From Glandiceps talaboti (lineage: Eukaryota; Hemichordata; Enteropneusta; Spengelidae): 64,000 bases of DNA. Position 1 is the stretch's first letter. Each line of letters begins with the position of its first letter. The translations under genes and the position numbers were made by a program. Positions 21,400 through 33,064 of the stretch are shown piece by piece. The notes under the pieces are model-generated. The model was not told the DNA's origin. It ran no database searches and saw nothing but the letters and a program-made list of their open reading frames with translations. The DNA lies in assembly GCF_964340395.1 (NCBI RefSeq), contig NC_135549.1:26425095-26489094 (forward strand). Reading direction: 5' to 3'.

Positions 21400-23120
21400 A
21401 CTTACGCATATCGTAAGTACAGTACTAGCAGTAGTAGTAAGAAAACCGTCTAGAAACGGGACAACTACCGATTACCAGATTTAACGATTTCGATATTACC
21501 GTATCACTTTCTTCTAACGATGTCTTTAGACCTTAAAAAGTACAAAGATTCCCCCCCCCCCCACATTTTGGAGAAAACTGATACTCAATCAATGAATTGT
21601 ACGGTGTACGCCGGCGTACAGTTTGACGTTGTACTGAACGATAACAGCTGATAACAATTTGACGATTACCTATTGCGCTGACATTGATCATACCTAGTAT
21701 TCAACCGAAATAGCTATAAACATCATTTGATTCAAAAATTAAACTAGAATTTTGAGGGAATGCTATTGATTTTCGAACAAATGCAAAATTCAACACCAAA
21801 ATTTATTTACGGACGATACGATGGCGGCCAATGTACAACATATTATAATGTTGTTCAGGCCCCGGGGTCCAGACGATCGGGATTTCTTTTTTCAATCGTT
21901 CTCAAATCGAACAAGACTTTATTTCTGAGTGAAAAGTATTTTCGACTTACAGCTCATAAACAAATCCAGTGAAAAAATGTAAAAAACTTTATACTTTCAA
22001 CAATTTTGTAAGTATACCGCGCAACTTAATTTTAAAACTTCGGACACCCGGCCCACCTGCCCCTTGCACTGTGCCCGCCATGTTGGATACGATACGAAAC
22101 TCGGGTTTTAGACGCATCATAAATATATGTGACCGAAATAAAAGTTAAATTGTTTTAATCAAGATTAAATTATATTCATTGGGCTTTGAAGGAAAAAATG
22201 TCCAAGATGCAAGGCTTCAAAACAAAGATATGCTTTATACTGTACAACTACTAGTACAAGGGGGCATCCAGTTTACAAGTTTCATTTTGAAGCGACGGAC
22301 ATTTTCTCAATCGATCTAGAATTAAATAACTTCATTTCTGCCAGAATATTTTCGTCACACAGCCAAACCATATACTTTTGTTTTGATAGTATTGGGGTTT
22401 GTATTTCAAAAAGAGGTTACGAAATATTGGCTTTGAAACAGTAAAATACTACATTACGAAGAATGAGGCAGTGGTGTTCAACAATGTCCGACCGACTGCA
22501 GACATGATTTGACTTCTGACTGAATAATCTTTTTAGCTTAGAACTATCATAATAAACTATCAAATTTCTCCAAAAAAGGGGAATTATACTTACAATTTTG
22601 GAATGATACTTACTGAAAAAGTTCTTCACTCAATCACTGTGGTCAGCCGAGCTCTGCACTCCACCACGGACTGAATCTGACGCGACAACTGTAAGTCACG
22701 TGACAATTTACGTTCGATGTAGCAAACAGAAGTTTTCAGCGCATTGTCAAATATATAACTTCTGAGGAGCAATTTTAGAAGGGCCCAATCACTATATATT
22801 TTGGTTTTTGGGCGTAAAAATTAACAATAATCCTCGAGACTTGGCGAATATGTCCGTTTGAGTCTCGGTAACATGTATGTGGAGAGATAATACAGATATT
22901 ATATGAAAATTAAGATTTAAATTTAAAAAAACCTCACTTCCCCCCATGGTTGACTTTTTATGCATCGAACATATAAACTGTCGATTTTGGAGTCCCTGAT
23001 ATCACCAATTTAAATCAGTTCCTGTGGTTGAAACCTGATATATGAGATTGTATTATCATTCCCTGTTGTGTCAATCTTTAACACTTCAAGAGGCACATCG
23101 GAAAGTATTGAATCATAATC
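21400..23120. other. No supportable gene; expected location of the Link gene 5' end
   Basis: I looked for a + strand signal-peptide exon ending in phase 1 before the first Link exon and found none. A consensus donor ACT|GTAAGT at about 22688 follows a stretch without ATG and could be a non-coding first exon, but nothing else supports that. Open frames here lack domain signatures. Confidence 0.3.
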
Positions 23121-23217
23121 TCAAAACGTTAAGGGGAAACAAAATTTTCTCCCTAAAGATGATTTCCCCCTATGGTAGATTTTTTCCGCATGTATATTCC
23201 CCCTAATCCTCAGATAG

Positions 23218-23220
<3 letters not shown>
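23120..23220. repeat. Degenerate minisatellite-like hairpin sequence
   Basis: AAGGGGAAA, TTCTCCCTA, CCCCCTATGGT and TATTCCCCCT resemble the edges and hairpin of the 76-bp unit but with different spacing. It abuts a (TA)n run. Confidence 0.45.

Positions 23221-23276
<56 letters not shown>
23219..23276. repeat. (TA)n microsatellite
   Basis: About 28 TA dinucleotides. Confidence 0.95.
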
Positions 23277-23281
<5 letters not shown>

Positions 23282-23482
23282 ATATAGTTAACTCACTCAA
23301 AACTAATATGCCTCTGGATTTCAAATCAATATTAAAACATTCTATCTATGAGTAAATTCTAATTAACAACCACAATGGCATTTCTCATTGGTCAATTTCA
23401 GCAAACATGAATTTTGTTACTTGATAATAATATATCTCTATATAAATTCTGTAAAAAAAATACCCTTTTCTTTCCAACACAG

Positions 23483-23758
23483 GAGGAATCATCCACTCCA
23501 ATGGTGGAAAGCGTTATAGTTTGAATTATGGACAAGCTAAGGAAGAGTGTACGAAATATAATGCAGTCATAGCTACACACGACCAACTATATGAAGCCTG
23601 GGAGAATGGTTTACAGAAATGTTTAGCTGGATGGCTTAGAGATGGAAGTGTTCAGTATCCGATGCGTGAGGCCCTCGGAGCTTGTGGTGGTACGATAGGA
23701 GTTGTTGATGTGGGATTTAAAAACAAGTTAACGCGCTACGATGTGTATTGTTATAAAG
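23483..23758 (+). CDS. Link module exon 1 (class A)
   Basis: 276 nt between a CCAACACAG acceptor and a G|GTAGGT donor; phase 1-1. It encodes one complete Link (hyaluronan-binding-type) module. Visible signatures are NYGQAKEECTKYNAVIATHD (first Cys and the AT.DQL helix region), AWENGLQKCLAGWLRDGSV (second Cys and the C.AGWL.DGSV.YP hallmark), ACGG (third Cys) and YDVYCYKG (fourth Cys). Link modules fold around two disulfides and usually bind hyaluronan in extracellular matrix or on cells; the ligand here is not known. It is the first Link exon seen; the preceding exon is not identified. Introns 3' of it match those after 41802. Confidence 0.93.
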
Positions 23759-24308
23759 GTAGGTATTCAGCAGATAGCAAGTTACAGTTATAGAGCTGCC
23801 AAACGAGTTTCAAGGAGTTGATAATTGTTGACCTTCTGTAGAGGTGAGATAGAGACGGGAGTCCAATTTTGAAACGATAAAATCATATACTAAGACCAGA
23901 AATTATCTCCTAGAAACCCATTAGTCATAAACCAGTTTCCCTGAATCACAATGTGAGGGAACAACTTTCCAAAATGGCGGCACCCACCGAAGGGAAGTCT
24001 TATGTACAAAAAACAGCATTCAGTTTTAGATTTGATATCATAATGTGTCCCATCCAATGTCAAAATACATGGAGAGAATCAATTACAAAATCATTACTAG
24101 GTTCAAGACTATTTTGAAGAAAGATGAAATAAGAATTGTAGTACCACACTAGACCGGAGCACACGTGGTTATTGCATGTCCTTAGCGTATGTAGTTCAAG
24201 TAGAATGCACCTGGTGATACAGTTTTCAGATTTACTTGACTAAAATCTCAAACGAAAACGAAATTTCACCAGGGGCATTCCTACTACGAGTAGTACTACT
24301 TCTACTAT

Positions 24309-24350
<42 letters not shown>

Positions 24351-24905
24351 CAGTACAGTACGTGTCAGGCCTACCTTTTTTGAAAATTAACCTTTCTTCA
24401 AAATAAGCTTGAACTGAACAGTAATGTTTGTCGTGGACACTCTCCGTGTATTTTGACATTGGATAGAACACATTTAAGACATCAGATCTAAAACTGAATG
24501 GCATGTTCAAGAGAAAATTAAAACTCACTCACTTCCCTTCGAACGCGCCCGCACATGGTGAATCAGAGAAAACTGACTTGTGACTTATGAGTTTTTCGGA
24601 GATGATTCCTGATTCAGTATCTTATTTAAGTTGTTTCAATATTTGACTCACGTCTCTGTCCTACTCCTGTTCTGTAAGGGAGGGAAGGGGAGGATGGAAG
24701 TAATGCCTAGCGTGGAGGTAGTGCACAGGGAGCATCAAGCATTTGATGCAGGCATTGACTGTGTTTGTGATGGTTAGCATTGTTTGTCTTTCTTTCCGTC
24801 TTATTTGTTATTTTCAACACCTGATGACAATTGAATGCTTACCTGGGTTGATATTACCGGAAAAATTAAGATATTGAATGATGTTTTTATACAGATACGG
24901 AAATT
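23759..24905 (+). other. Intron between Link exon 1 and its linker (paralogous to 41803-42700)
   Basis: Phrases such as GTTGATAATTGTTGACCTTC and GGAACAACTTTCCAAAATGG recur in the intron after Link exon 6, which shows that the unit was duplicated with its introns. A (CA)n run sits at 24309-24347. No other gene is supported. Confidence 0.6.
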
Positions 24906-24910
24906 TGGTT

Positions 24911-24967
24911 GCATACATACATACATACATACATACATACATACATACATACATACATACATACATA
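24911..24967. repeat. (CATA)n microsatellite
   Basis: About 14 tetranucleotide units. Confidence 0.95.
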
Positions 24968-24984
24968 ATATAGTTTATTGTATT

Positions 24985-25250
24985 CAAAGGCCTCCGGCCC
25001 ATATACAAATTATCGTTTCAGCACAAAATATCATATTACATCACACGGTTGCAAATCAAAATAAAATCTCTCTACTTAAACGCCAATTGAATAAATTTAC
25101 AAAGTTTGTACAGAACATCTGTGTCCTCATAATTCGTTGAAATTTAATAATGGTTGGTTCTGACAGGTATTCGAGTGGAAGGTATTCCTTCCTAAGAACG
25201 TCATATTTGAACACACTAAGAGAAAATGAAATTAATCCTCTATAAATGAA
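24985..25250 (-). pseudogene. LINE 3' end, same family as 18524-20332
   Basis: The minus strand encodes YDVLRKEYLPLEYLSEPT and MFCTNFVNLFNWRLSREI, aligning with the last ~60 residues of the LINE ORF ending at 20243 (IQRKYIPDYFFDPP, LSCYVHFAFQKRAE). It is followed by the family tail GGGCCGGAGGCCTTTGAATA (reverse of 24986-25005). Heavily 5'-truncated. Confidence 0.65.
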
Positions 25251-25286
25251 ATTGCAGAGGAACATCACAACATCAGGGAAAAACGT

Positions 25287-25298
25287 GATATACATACA

Positions 25299-25332
<34 letters not shown>

Positions 25333-25500
25333 CATACATACATATACAATACATACGTACGTACGTACGTACATACATACATACATACATACATACATAC
25401 ATACATACATACATGCTTGCATGCATGCATGTATGCATACACACACACATACATACATACATACATACGTACATACATACATACATACATACATACACAG
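25287..25500. repeat. Compound (CATA)n/(CGTA)n/(CATG)n microsatellite
   Basis: About 50 tetranucleotide units with interruptions, lying 60 bp upstream of a linker exon. Comparable CATA runs precede the linker exons at 36943, 39867 and 43361. Confidence 0.95.
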
Positions 25501-25559
25501 TCGTACACAATGTAGTAAAGATTAACAATATGAAATCAACTGACTTTTATTTCCGCCAG

Positions 25560-25586
25560 AAATTCCAACTACAAGTATTGTTGGAG
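25560..25586 (+). CDS. 27-nt linker exon 1
   Basis: After TTTCCGCCAG and before G|GTATGT. Two bases, eight codons and one overhanging base encode IPTTSIVG between split codons. The same 27-nt exon, with small changes, follows Link exons 4, 5 and 6. It is a short Thr/Ser/Pro spacer between Link modules. Confidence 0.8.
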
Positions 25587-25826
25587 GTATGTACAGCTAC
25601 TTATTTTTACTAAACTTTTAAATACAGATGGTTGGTTTTATTGAATGTTTGTGAACTGCTTGTGCTTGTGCGTGCGTCTGTGACTGACTGATGACTAACT
25701 GATGTAAGTGTGTATGTCTGTCTGCATTTATGTATGTATTTATGTATATATATATACTAATTCAGTGTAAGATGTAAGTCATAAACTGAAGGAAAAGCGC
25801 TCAATACTGAGAAGTAGAGCTGTATT

Positions 25827-25955
25827 ACACAAAATACACAAGTTATGGTACGGAGCCGTTACTCAGAATTTCACGCTTGAATGCGATCTTCGGACGACGA
25901 TCGCATTCAAGCGTAAAACTCTGAGTAACGGCTCCGTACCATAACTTGTGTATTT

Positions 25956-25960
<5 letters not shown>
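25827..25960. mobile_element. Snapback palindrome next to a (TA)n run
   Basis: Arms of about 62 bp (25827-25888, 25899-25960) are near-perfect reverse complements. They contain CACAAGTTATGGTACGGAGC and CGCTTGAATGCGATC, with a 10-bp loop. The right end passes straight into (TA)n. It is related in layout to 61005-61138. Confidence 0.85.

Positions 25961-26030
<70 letters not shown>
25959..26030. repeat. (TA)n microsatellite
   Basis: About 35 TA dinucleotides at the right end of the snapback palindrome. Confidence 0.95.
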
Positions 26031-26033
<3 letters not shown>

Positions 26034-26068
26034 GTATTGTTGGAGGTATGTACAGCTACTTATTTTTA
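26031..26068 (+). pseudogene. Partial copy of the linker exon and its donor
   Basis: GTATTGTTGGAGGTATGTAC and AGCTACTTATTTTTA repeat the 3' half of linker exon 1 and the start of its intron (25575-25612). The 5' half and acceptor are missing, so it cannot be spliced in. The palindrome and (TA)n lie between the two copies, consistent with a target duplication of about 35 bp made on insertion. Confidence 0.6.
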
Positions 26069-27821
26069 TACATATATTTTTATACATACTATTTCATACA
26101 TATGATATATATGATATGTATGACGACCATATTTGCAGTAACAAATCACTATAGTACTGCACAACTCACAACCTTCAATACATAGACTTTATGTATGTGC
26201 CTAAGCCATGTAATCATCAAGTTAGTTGATGTACCTTACAGTGTTAATGAATAATTTGCATAATTAATGATTTTCGGTAATTAGGCTATATCTTAAGACT
26301 GCATACTTCAATTTCAATACAATTTAGTACATACGTTAACCATAACAAAGCGGATATGTCCTATGAATTCTTTGATATAGCTCACAGTTTTAATGAAAAA
26401 TGTGCATAATTAATGATTTTAGGTAACTAGGTTGTATCTTAAAAATGCAAGCTTCAAATTTCGCATAATATGATACATATATCAACCATAATAATACGCA
26501 CCTGCCCTATGAAGTTTGTTGCTACAACTTTTACCTTTAACGAGTATTTTGAATAATGAACGATATTCAGTAATTAAGCAGTATCATGCACTCTTCAAAT
26601 TCCGTATAATTTGGCACATACATTAACCTAAGAAAGCACGCTTGTCAAAAAAAAAGCCTGTTACCATAGTTTTTTTTAGTTTAATGAGTCATTTGTATAA
26701 TTAGTGATTCCCTTACGGGGGGGGGGGCTTTCAGTTTAAATCTGATTGTCACTTAGAAGTGAGGTATTTGATGGGGGTCTGCATCTTCTATTAAGACTTC
26801 TTCCTTCCGTTTTTCTTTGTTTCCATCTATTTCTCATCTCTCGACATTACTTCCTAGAGTCGCATTTTAAACATCTGTCATTATTATACACTTGTCGCAT
26901 GTCTACAGCGGTACTTAGCTTTTATTAGCCCCATGGGCCGTTATGCAGCACCTATTATACTAAATAGTTAGTAGATAAAAGTGTGAGGGGTAATATGACG
27001 TCTACAAGTGAACGAATAAAGGCCAGGCAATAAGGTTTTTCATAACACATCACATTCTCTGGCAAAGTTCCTTTCCAGAGTCAGAATACATCTTAGTGCA
27101 ACTGTAATAGCGACCTAGGGCAAAAACGAATATTGCCCTCTGTATGCAAATTAATGTCACTATTGACTCAGGGTCCATACCACATGATTCGATCTAAAAA
27201 AATCACTAACGGCTAAAATTATATATTACACCATTTACACCTATCGTCAGTGAGTATAATAATAATAAGTTGTTTACCCAAATCTATAAATGATTACAAA
27301 ATAACACTAACACAAACAAGAAGAGAGAAGGCTAAATGGGTAATCAAGAAATAGCTTATAGCTAGTCTAGCCTGACCCTCGGCATTGTACATTGTAAATG
27401 ACAACAATAAGGGGGTTCAATTCAGTCATCGATGAGAGTGAAATACATACAAAACCGGAAAATACCTGTACACACACGTCTTTTTTTTAAATACATGAAC
27501 AGTCTATAGAACAAACGAAAAGGCTTCATCTCTCTAAGTTTACAATTTAATCACTTGTACTGCTCTACTAAATATTGTTTCAAAAGATTTCCTAAAAAGA
27601 TGTGGGTAATTTTTCGATCTGAATATCAATATGAATATCATTCAAATTGTTTTGCACCGGCGAATGAAATAGCAAACTGACCAGAATTCGTTCTCGCATG
27701 GTACGGGTAAAGATTTTGACGATGGAAGAGTATGTGCTAGGTAGGTGTCTAATATATGATTCTAAGTTTTAACAATTGTATGTCATGTATAATATATTAT
27801 TTGAATATTTTCCAATTGCAG
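26069..27821 (+). other. Intron with no supportable gene
   Basis: Includes three diverged copies of a ~130-bp repeat around TGCATAATTAATGATTTTCG / AGGTAACTAGG (26240-26600) and a GGCCAGGCAATAAGG end (27022) resembling the TIR of the MITE at 12776-12966. Confidence 0.4.
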
Positions 27822-28100
27822 AGGTTTTCCTTGTTCGAGAATCAGGGACTTCACGCTACGAGTTAACTTTCAGTGAGGCTGAGTTAGAGTGCAAAAAGTA
27901 TGATGCTGTCCTTGCAACTCATGAGCAGTTAGAGGAAGCCTGGTTAAGGGGGTTAGGGTACTGTTCAGCTGGATGGCTGGCAGATGGAACAGTTGAGTAT
28001 TCAATGCAAAACAAGCAGTCGGGATGTGGTAGCAAAGCAGGGGTTATATCTATGGGATATGAGGACAAGAAAAAATTGTACGATGCGTATTGTTATAGAG
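27822..28100 (+). CDS. Link module exon 2 (class B)
   Basis: 279 nt, phase 1-1, with a CAATTGCAG acceptor and a G|GTAAGTGG donor. It begins VFLVRESGTSRYELTFSEAE and contains CKKYDAVLATHEQLEEAW, LRGLGYCSAGWLADGTVEYS, CGSKAGVISMGYEDKK and YDAYCYRG. All four Link cysteines and the AGWLADGTV hallmark are present, making this one of the more canonical modules in the set. Closest relative in the window is Link exon 7 (44891-45145), which shares the VF.VRE start. Confidence 0.93.
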
Positions 28101-28649
28101 GTAAGTGGAACAATTCGTATGTCATATTTGTGCATACATACATGTAGATATGACGGTACATGCTTGCATTCGTACATAACAATACAAACAAATACATGTA
28201 CACACACATAGACGCGCGCGCTCGCACGTACGTTTGTGCTACACACACTCGTTTTAGTAAGTTACTCAAAGACTGATATGGTTCTGAATACCATTTTCCT
28301 AGCAAAAGTTAGCAATGCAATACAACACACTTTAATAGTATTCGAGTGCAAGAAAAGCTGATCAACGCGTCCATCCCACCCATATATGTTGGCGATCACA
28401 TTTCACTAAAGTAAAAAATCACTTTTGTAAATCAAGCTCAGGTGATGTCCGTTTAACAACCTTCTTTTCGTATTGAAACAATTTGATGTAATATGTTGTC
28501 TTTTCATCCAGATATACGTCTGCCAAGTACATCTTATAATCTGTAAGTAGTTACATAGCAGAGAGTTAGTTAGTCAAAATTTTGATTGCACCTAAATATT
28601 TTGTAACGCTAGTATCAAACTTAATGTTTTAAATGTATTCTTTTTGCAG

Positions 28650-28676
28650 ACGTAACACCGACAGTGGAAGGAGCAG
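28650..28676 (+). CDS. 27-nt linker exon 2
   Basis: TTTTTGCAG acceptor and G|GTACGA donor, phase 1-1, encoding VTPTVEGA between split codons. It has the same length as the other linkers but a class-B sequence; its counterpart after Link exon 7 is at 45615-45641. Confidence 0.7.
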
Positions 28677-29713
28677 GTACGATGACACTGTATATAACTT
28701 TAGAAACAAGTAGTCAGTCTGAAGTCAGTATGGTTTCGTGACCAGGGTCAAAACTGTTCTTTTTATTCTATAGTTGATTGTATATACATGGGAACAACAT
28801 TGTTGCAAGTGAATAAATCTGAACATTGTTTTTGTATATCATGAATTATTCGTTTTAGTAATGATTATAACTAAAACATAGTAGAAAATCCATACACACG
28901 TTCAAAAATATGTTGGTGTATTGAATTCCGGGGAAATATTTATATCCAACTATCCATTTTTTCTGTCTAGAAAGATGATTGTTCGACTCACATCTCTGAC
29001 TATAATGCCCACTCTACACCTCTCTTTAATTTTGAACCAGATTAACGTCTTGACATTTACAAACTTTGTCAACTTCAACTTGTATATTCATCTTCCACCT
29101 AAAACACGATCCTTATACAGACATTCTTACAGACCAGTTGCCCCATAACTATCCGGCCAGAGAACCTACCGACCCCAAAGGATAACCTCTCAATTAGCCA
29201 ACACAATTTCAAGTATGAAACTGAGGGAGTAAACTCTATCTTTCAGTCACCTTCAACTTGCCTCTTTAATTTTAGAGTCAAGGAGCTTTCATATATTCAT
29301 ATAATTTTGCCACAAACATATCTCTATCTCACTATTTTCAAAAATATTTATTTTTGTGGTTATTTTGTAACTCGTACCTCAAACGTGTCTTATTTTATAT
29401 GTATGCCTGGCTCATTGACTTGATTAGTTCTAAGGGAACTATTTCCAGGACTCTCACCAGAATTGCTTCCCTCTTGCTTGCAAAGACTGTATAATATATA
29501 TTTCTTTTTTTTCTGGTGGAATAGACTTTAATATAATGTAATTTAAATGCATTTAACCCCAGCATTGTGTCCTACATATTTACGAAATACATCGTTAGTC
29601 TGCTACCAAGCGAGGTGGGTGGACGGGCAGTTGGACGGATGGACAGATAGATTTATTGATAAAGTATTATGAATAGATAGTTTATTTTTATCATTTGATG
29701 GGTTACATTACAG
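28677..29713 (+). other. Intron, paralogous to 45642-46400
   Basis: GATGACACTGTATATAACTT and ATTGAATTCCGGGGAAATAT have near-identical counterparts after the linker at 45641. A minus-strand frame shared by both copies is a shadow. No gene called. Confidence 0.55.
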
Positions 29714-29989
29714 TTACGTTTCACATGGAATCTCGAGAAGGCCGAAATCAACTAACATTTGCCGAAGCTATCAAAGAATGTCAGAAATATGATGCAGAGA
29801 TCGCAACTCTTGCCCAACTCTATGACGCCTGGGAACAAGGAATGGGGATTTGCCAAGCTGGTTGGTTATCGAGTGGACAGCTTGGGTTCCCTTCTCAGAA
29901 AAAAAGCGATCTTTGTGGTAAGGCTAAAGGAATCGTGAAGCTGGCCTCGGAAAGTAACTTCGAAAAGCATGACGTATTTTGCTATAGAG
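29714..29989 (+). CDS. Link module exon 3 (class C)
   Basis: 276 nt, phase 1-1, with a CATTACAG acceptor and a G|GTAAGAGA donor. It reads TFHMESREGRNQLTFAEAIK, ECQKYDAEIATLAQLYDAW, GMGICQAGWLSSGQLGFP, LCGKAKGIVKL and HDVFCYRG. The four cysteines are kept; the usual DGSV turn is replaced by SSGQL, so ligand binding may differ. Paralogue: Link exon 8 (47317-47592), including the first 55 bp of the following intron. No linker exon was found between this exon and Link exon 4. Confidence 0.93.
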
Positions 29990-30228
29990 GTAAGAGAAAG
30001 ACAAACACAAATTCTACCCTGAACTGTGTGTAAGTTGGAGTTTTTTTTATTTGGGGCCGACCTTCAACAAGTAAACCCTACGGATAAGCAAGGATAAAAT
30101 ATTACTGTAATGTTGAAAATCACCACTTCCAATTTCATTAGCGATATGGAAATATTAAGCACATAATTTTGCAATTCGTGATTACAACATTACAAGTAAA
30201 ATACTGGCATGTGATATTTATATATAAT

Positions 30229-30369
30229 CTCCTGGTATTCCGAATGAGTGCTACGTTCTCGAGGACGAATGATTCCCCTCATGTCAGCCGTATCTATACG
30301 CTCGGATGGATACAGACATTAGAGGAATCGTGAATCCGAGATGGCGTAGCACGAATTAGAAATACCGGG
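30229..30369. mobile_element. Imperfect hairpin element
   Basis: GGTATTCCGAATGAGTGCTACG and the later CGTAGCACGAATTAGAAATACC are inverted, and inner parts also pair (GAATGATTCC.../...GGAATCGTGAAT). It is MITE-like and overlaps the left end of the large inverted repeat. Confidence 0.6.
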
Positions 30370-30705
30370 AGTTTTTTTATTTATCCTATACATGGACCGA
30401 CTAATTGTTTCTATTAAGGTGATGATTTTTAACTAAAATATTCTCAAACTTTACGATTGAGTCGATTTAATCTTATGAAGTTGAGAGGTTACAGCGCTCA
30501 GCTGATCATTCACTTTTCAGAATGTAGTCGGCGATGCGACAACTGCTGTCATTACTACTACTTACATAATATATGTTGAGATCAGTAAAATCAAGCCACA
30601 GACTTTCAGGTAGGAAACATTTTGCCACCGATGGGACGTTTGTCAAGAGCAGTGACTATTTATTTGACAAACTATAGACACTTTCATCGGGACAAATGAA
30701 ACTCG
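30331..30705. repeat. Left arm of a large inverted repeat (partner 35505-35885)
   Basis: About 370 bp reads as the reverse complement of 35505-35885, with some indels. Matching segments include GGGACGTTTGTCAAGAGCAG, ACAGACTTTCAGGTAGGAA and GATGGCGTAGCACGAATTAG. The two arms enclose 4.8 kb with LINE and MITE insertions. Confidence 0.75.
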
Positions 30706-31129
30706 AGAGATTGACTAAGGAAAGGATGACAGTCAGCTCATATGCTAAAAACATTAACGTCGAAAACATGGTAAAACTTTCAAAATCACATTGTTAAAAG
30801 TCATTCAACAATGTTGTAACAGAGAGGATTAGATATACGTTAGAATGCATAAGCGTACAGAGCTCGCGTGCAGAAGAATGATCGCACAAGCGTACAAGTA
30901 ATTATACGTCACCTGTCACCAATCTCGCATTCTGATTGGTCGAGAGCCAGCTGCAGATATGCAGGCATATTTTCGCCAACAGCCGTAATTTTGCTTGTTG
31001 TATCACGTGATCTCTGCACGTCCCCTTGTAAACAAGGCAAGCAGACAACTAGAAATCCAACTATAAAAGCATTTCCAATACCAAATTTGTTGTCAACCGA
31101 ACAAAATATCACCGTTGTATACATTGTAA

Positions 31130-31283
31130 CAATCTGATTAAAATCCGATGTAGATGTACGTCGGGTAATCGTTCATTGCTATTTTACCTTCGTTATTTTG
31201 CCTGAATTGACCTTCTTGGTACATGTTTACATTTTTTAGCCTGATCGCCTCCTCTATGATCAGAGGATTTAATAATCAGATTG
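31130..31283. mobile_element. 154-bp MITE with a 9-bp target-site duplication
   Basis: Starts CAATCTGATTAAAATCCGAT and ends TAATCAGATTG. It is flanked by identical 9-bp ACATTGTAA copies at 31121-31129 and 31284-31292. Termini match the foldback at 17087-17264. The 9-bp duplication would suit a Mutator-like transposase, but none is present. Confidence 0.88.
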
Positions 31284-31639
31284 ACATTGTAACAACTTCT
31301 TTGAACTGTACATTTCATATCACAGGGAAATAGTCCAAAATTTCACACAGAACGGCGAAAGTTCAGTGACTGCAAACGCACGGTCGTCACGCGATAGTAA
31401 ACATGAATTCCTAAATTTATGAACGATATCAAAATTACCGCCACAGAGGGTGCAATTTTTGCTTAACTAGAACAACAAAGCATATCACGAACATTTTTGT
31501 ATATTTAATGGAATACACTAGTGCATAAAACAAAGACGCACTCATTTTTCAGCTGAAGGTTATTAGTTTGAATATGTCACTCGCTTAGTGTTAGTTCACA
31601 AAGCCATTTACAATATAATCATGTAAAGTGTGTCATTCA

Positions 31640-33064
31640 TGATTCTCAGCATGGGTTTCTCCCGCGCAGATCAACAGGCATTGGTCTTGTTGCGTACTCA
31701 AATTTTCTTACCGAGTTTGTTTCTTCAGGTGCTCAAGTTGACAGCATTTACACTGATTTCTCAAAAGCTTTCGATTCGGTTAATCATAAACTTCTATTTT
31801 ATAAACTACAATTTTATGGTATACACGGCAACCCACTCTCATGGTTTCACTCGTACCTTGAGGGTAGGAGATAGAGGATTGTCATCGGAGGACACGAGTC
31901 TGATGACATGTGTGTTCCCTCCGGTGTTCCAAAAGGTTCTTCACTAGGTCCGCTATTGATTATTTTATACATAAATGATCTACCCAATACTATCAATCAT
32001 CCCACCATGTTCCTCTATGCTGACGACTCGAAATTCTGTCGGGTTATCAACACTGAACCAGATTGCAGGTTACTGCAATCAGACATTTATCTGGTTGGTA
32101 GATGGTGCAAAACTTGGAAACTCAATTTGAATAAAAAAATGTAATATTATCTCCTTTTCCAACATGCGCAACACTATTACTTTCAACTATAAGCTTCATA
32201 AGGAATTAATCACACCAGTTGATGTTATGAAAGATCTTGGTGTTTTTTCTCCAGCAATCTACGTTTTGCCCATCACTGCAACCAGCTCATTAAAAGAGCA
32301 CATCAACTGGTTGGTTTCGAATTCATTAAGCGGACATGCACTGATTTTACTAATATAACTGTTGTCAGAAGTCTCTGTATTTCTCTTGTTAGGAGTAACC
32401 TGGAATACTGTTCAGCAGTGTGGTCCCCACATCACAAATATTATATTGACAAAATTGAACGGGTTCAAATGAAATTTTTAATTTTTTTTTGCTTTAAGGA
32501 GGGATTGGGGTACAATGTAGACAATTATTTTCATCTTTGTTGTCATTTTAATCTTTTGCCACGCTACATACGTCGTCAAATTTTAGATCTCTGCTTTGTT
32601 CACAAGTGTGTCAATTTTTTTGGCTGATTGTCCAGTTATTACGAGCAAACTTAATTTTTATGTGCCTCCGAAGCGTCTCAGGTCTTCAGGCATATTTAGA
32701 ATACCAAATCACCGTGTAAATCTTTCAAAATATTCATTTTTATCTCGGGCTATGGGCCTTTCAAATAGTGTATATAGTTTTGATGTTGATCTGTTCTTTA
32801 GTTTTTGTGTTTTTAAAACCCAAATGTACACTGTTCTTTTATCTCTTGCTGATAAGCCTGCCGTTGTTAAATGTATGTGATGTCGGTCAGACGGTTGTTT
32901 CGTTTTTTGATATGTTGCGTGTTTTTCTTTGTTCTCTTTCCTTTCTCAGTTGTTGTTTTTATCATGTCATGTTCATTTGTTCTGTACATTTTGATTGACT
33001 GCCTCCAGTTATTGGGCTCTGCCTGTTGGATGTCAGGATAAATAAATAAATAAATAAATAAATA
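31640..33064 (+). mobile_element. 5'-truncated Jockey/CR1-type LINE
   Basis: Broken frames give, in order: an early RT segment (IYTDFSKAFDSVNHKLLF near 31750), SGVPKGSSLGPLLIILYIND (31913 on), FLYADDSKFCRVI (32009 on, intact F/YADD catalytic box) and EYCSAVWSPHHKYY (32407 on). Several frame breaks and stops separate them. The element ends in (AAAT)n near 33041-33064. It lies inside the interval bounded by the 30.3/35.9 kb inverted repeat. Confidence 0.82.

Noticed and set aside
25056-25528. MYVCMYVC-type and HTYIHTYI-type open frames (also at 36.6-37.6, 39.5-39.8, 40.4-40.6 and 49.6-49.9 kb)
   Set aside because: Translations of (CATA)n/(GTAT)n microsatellites.
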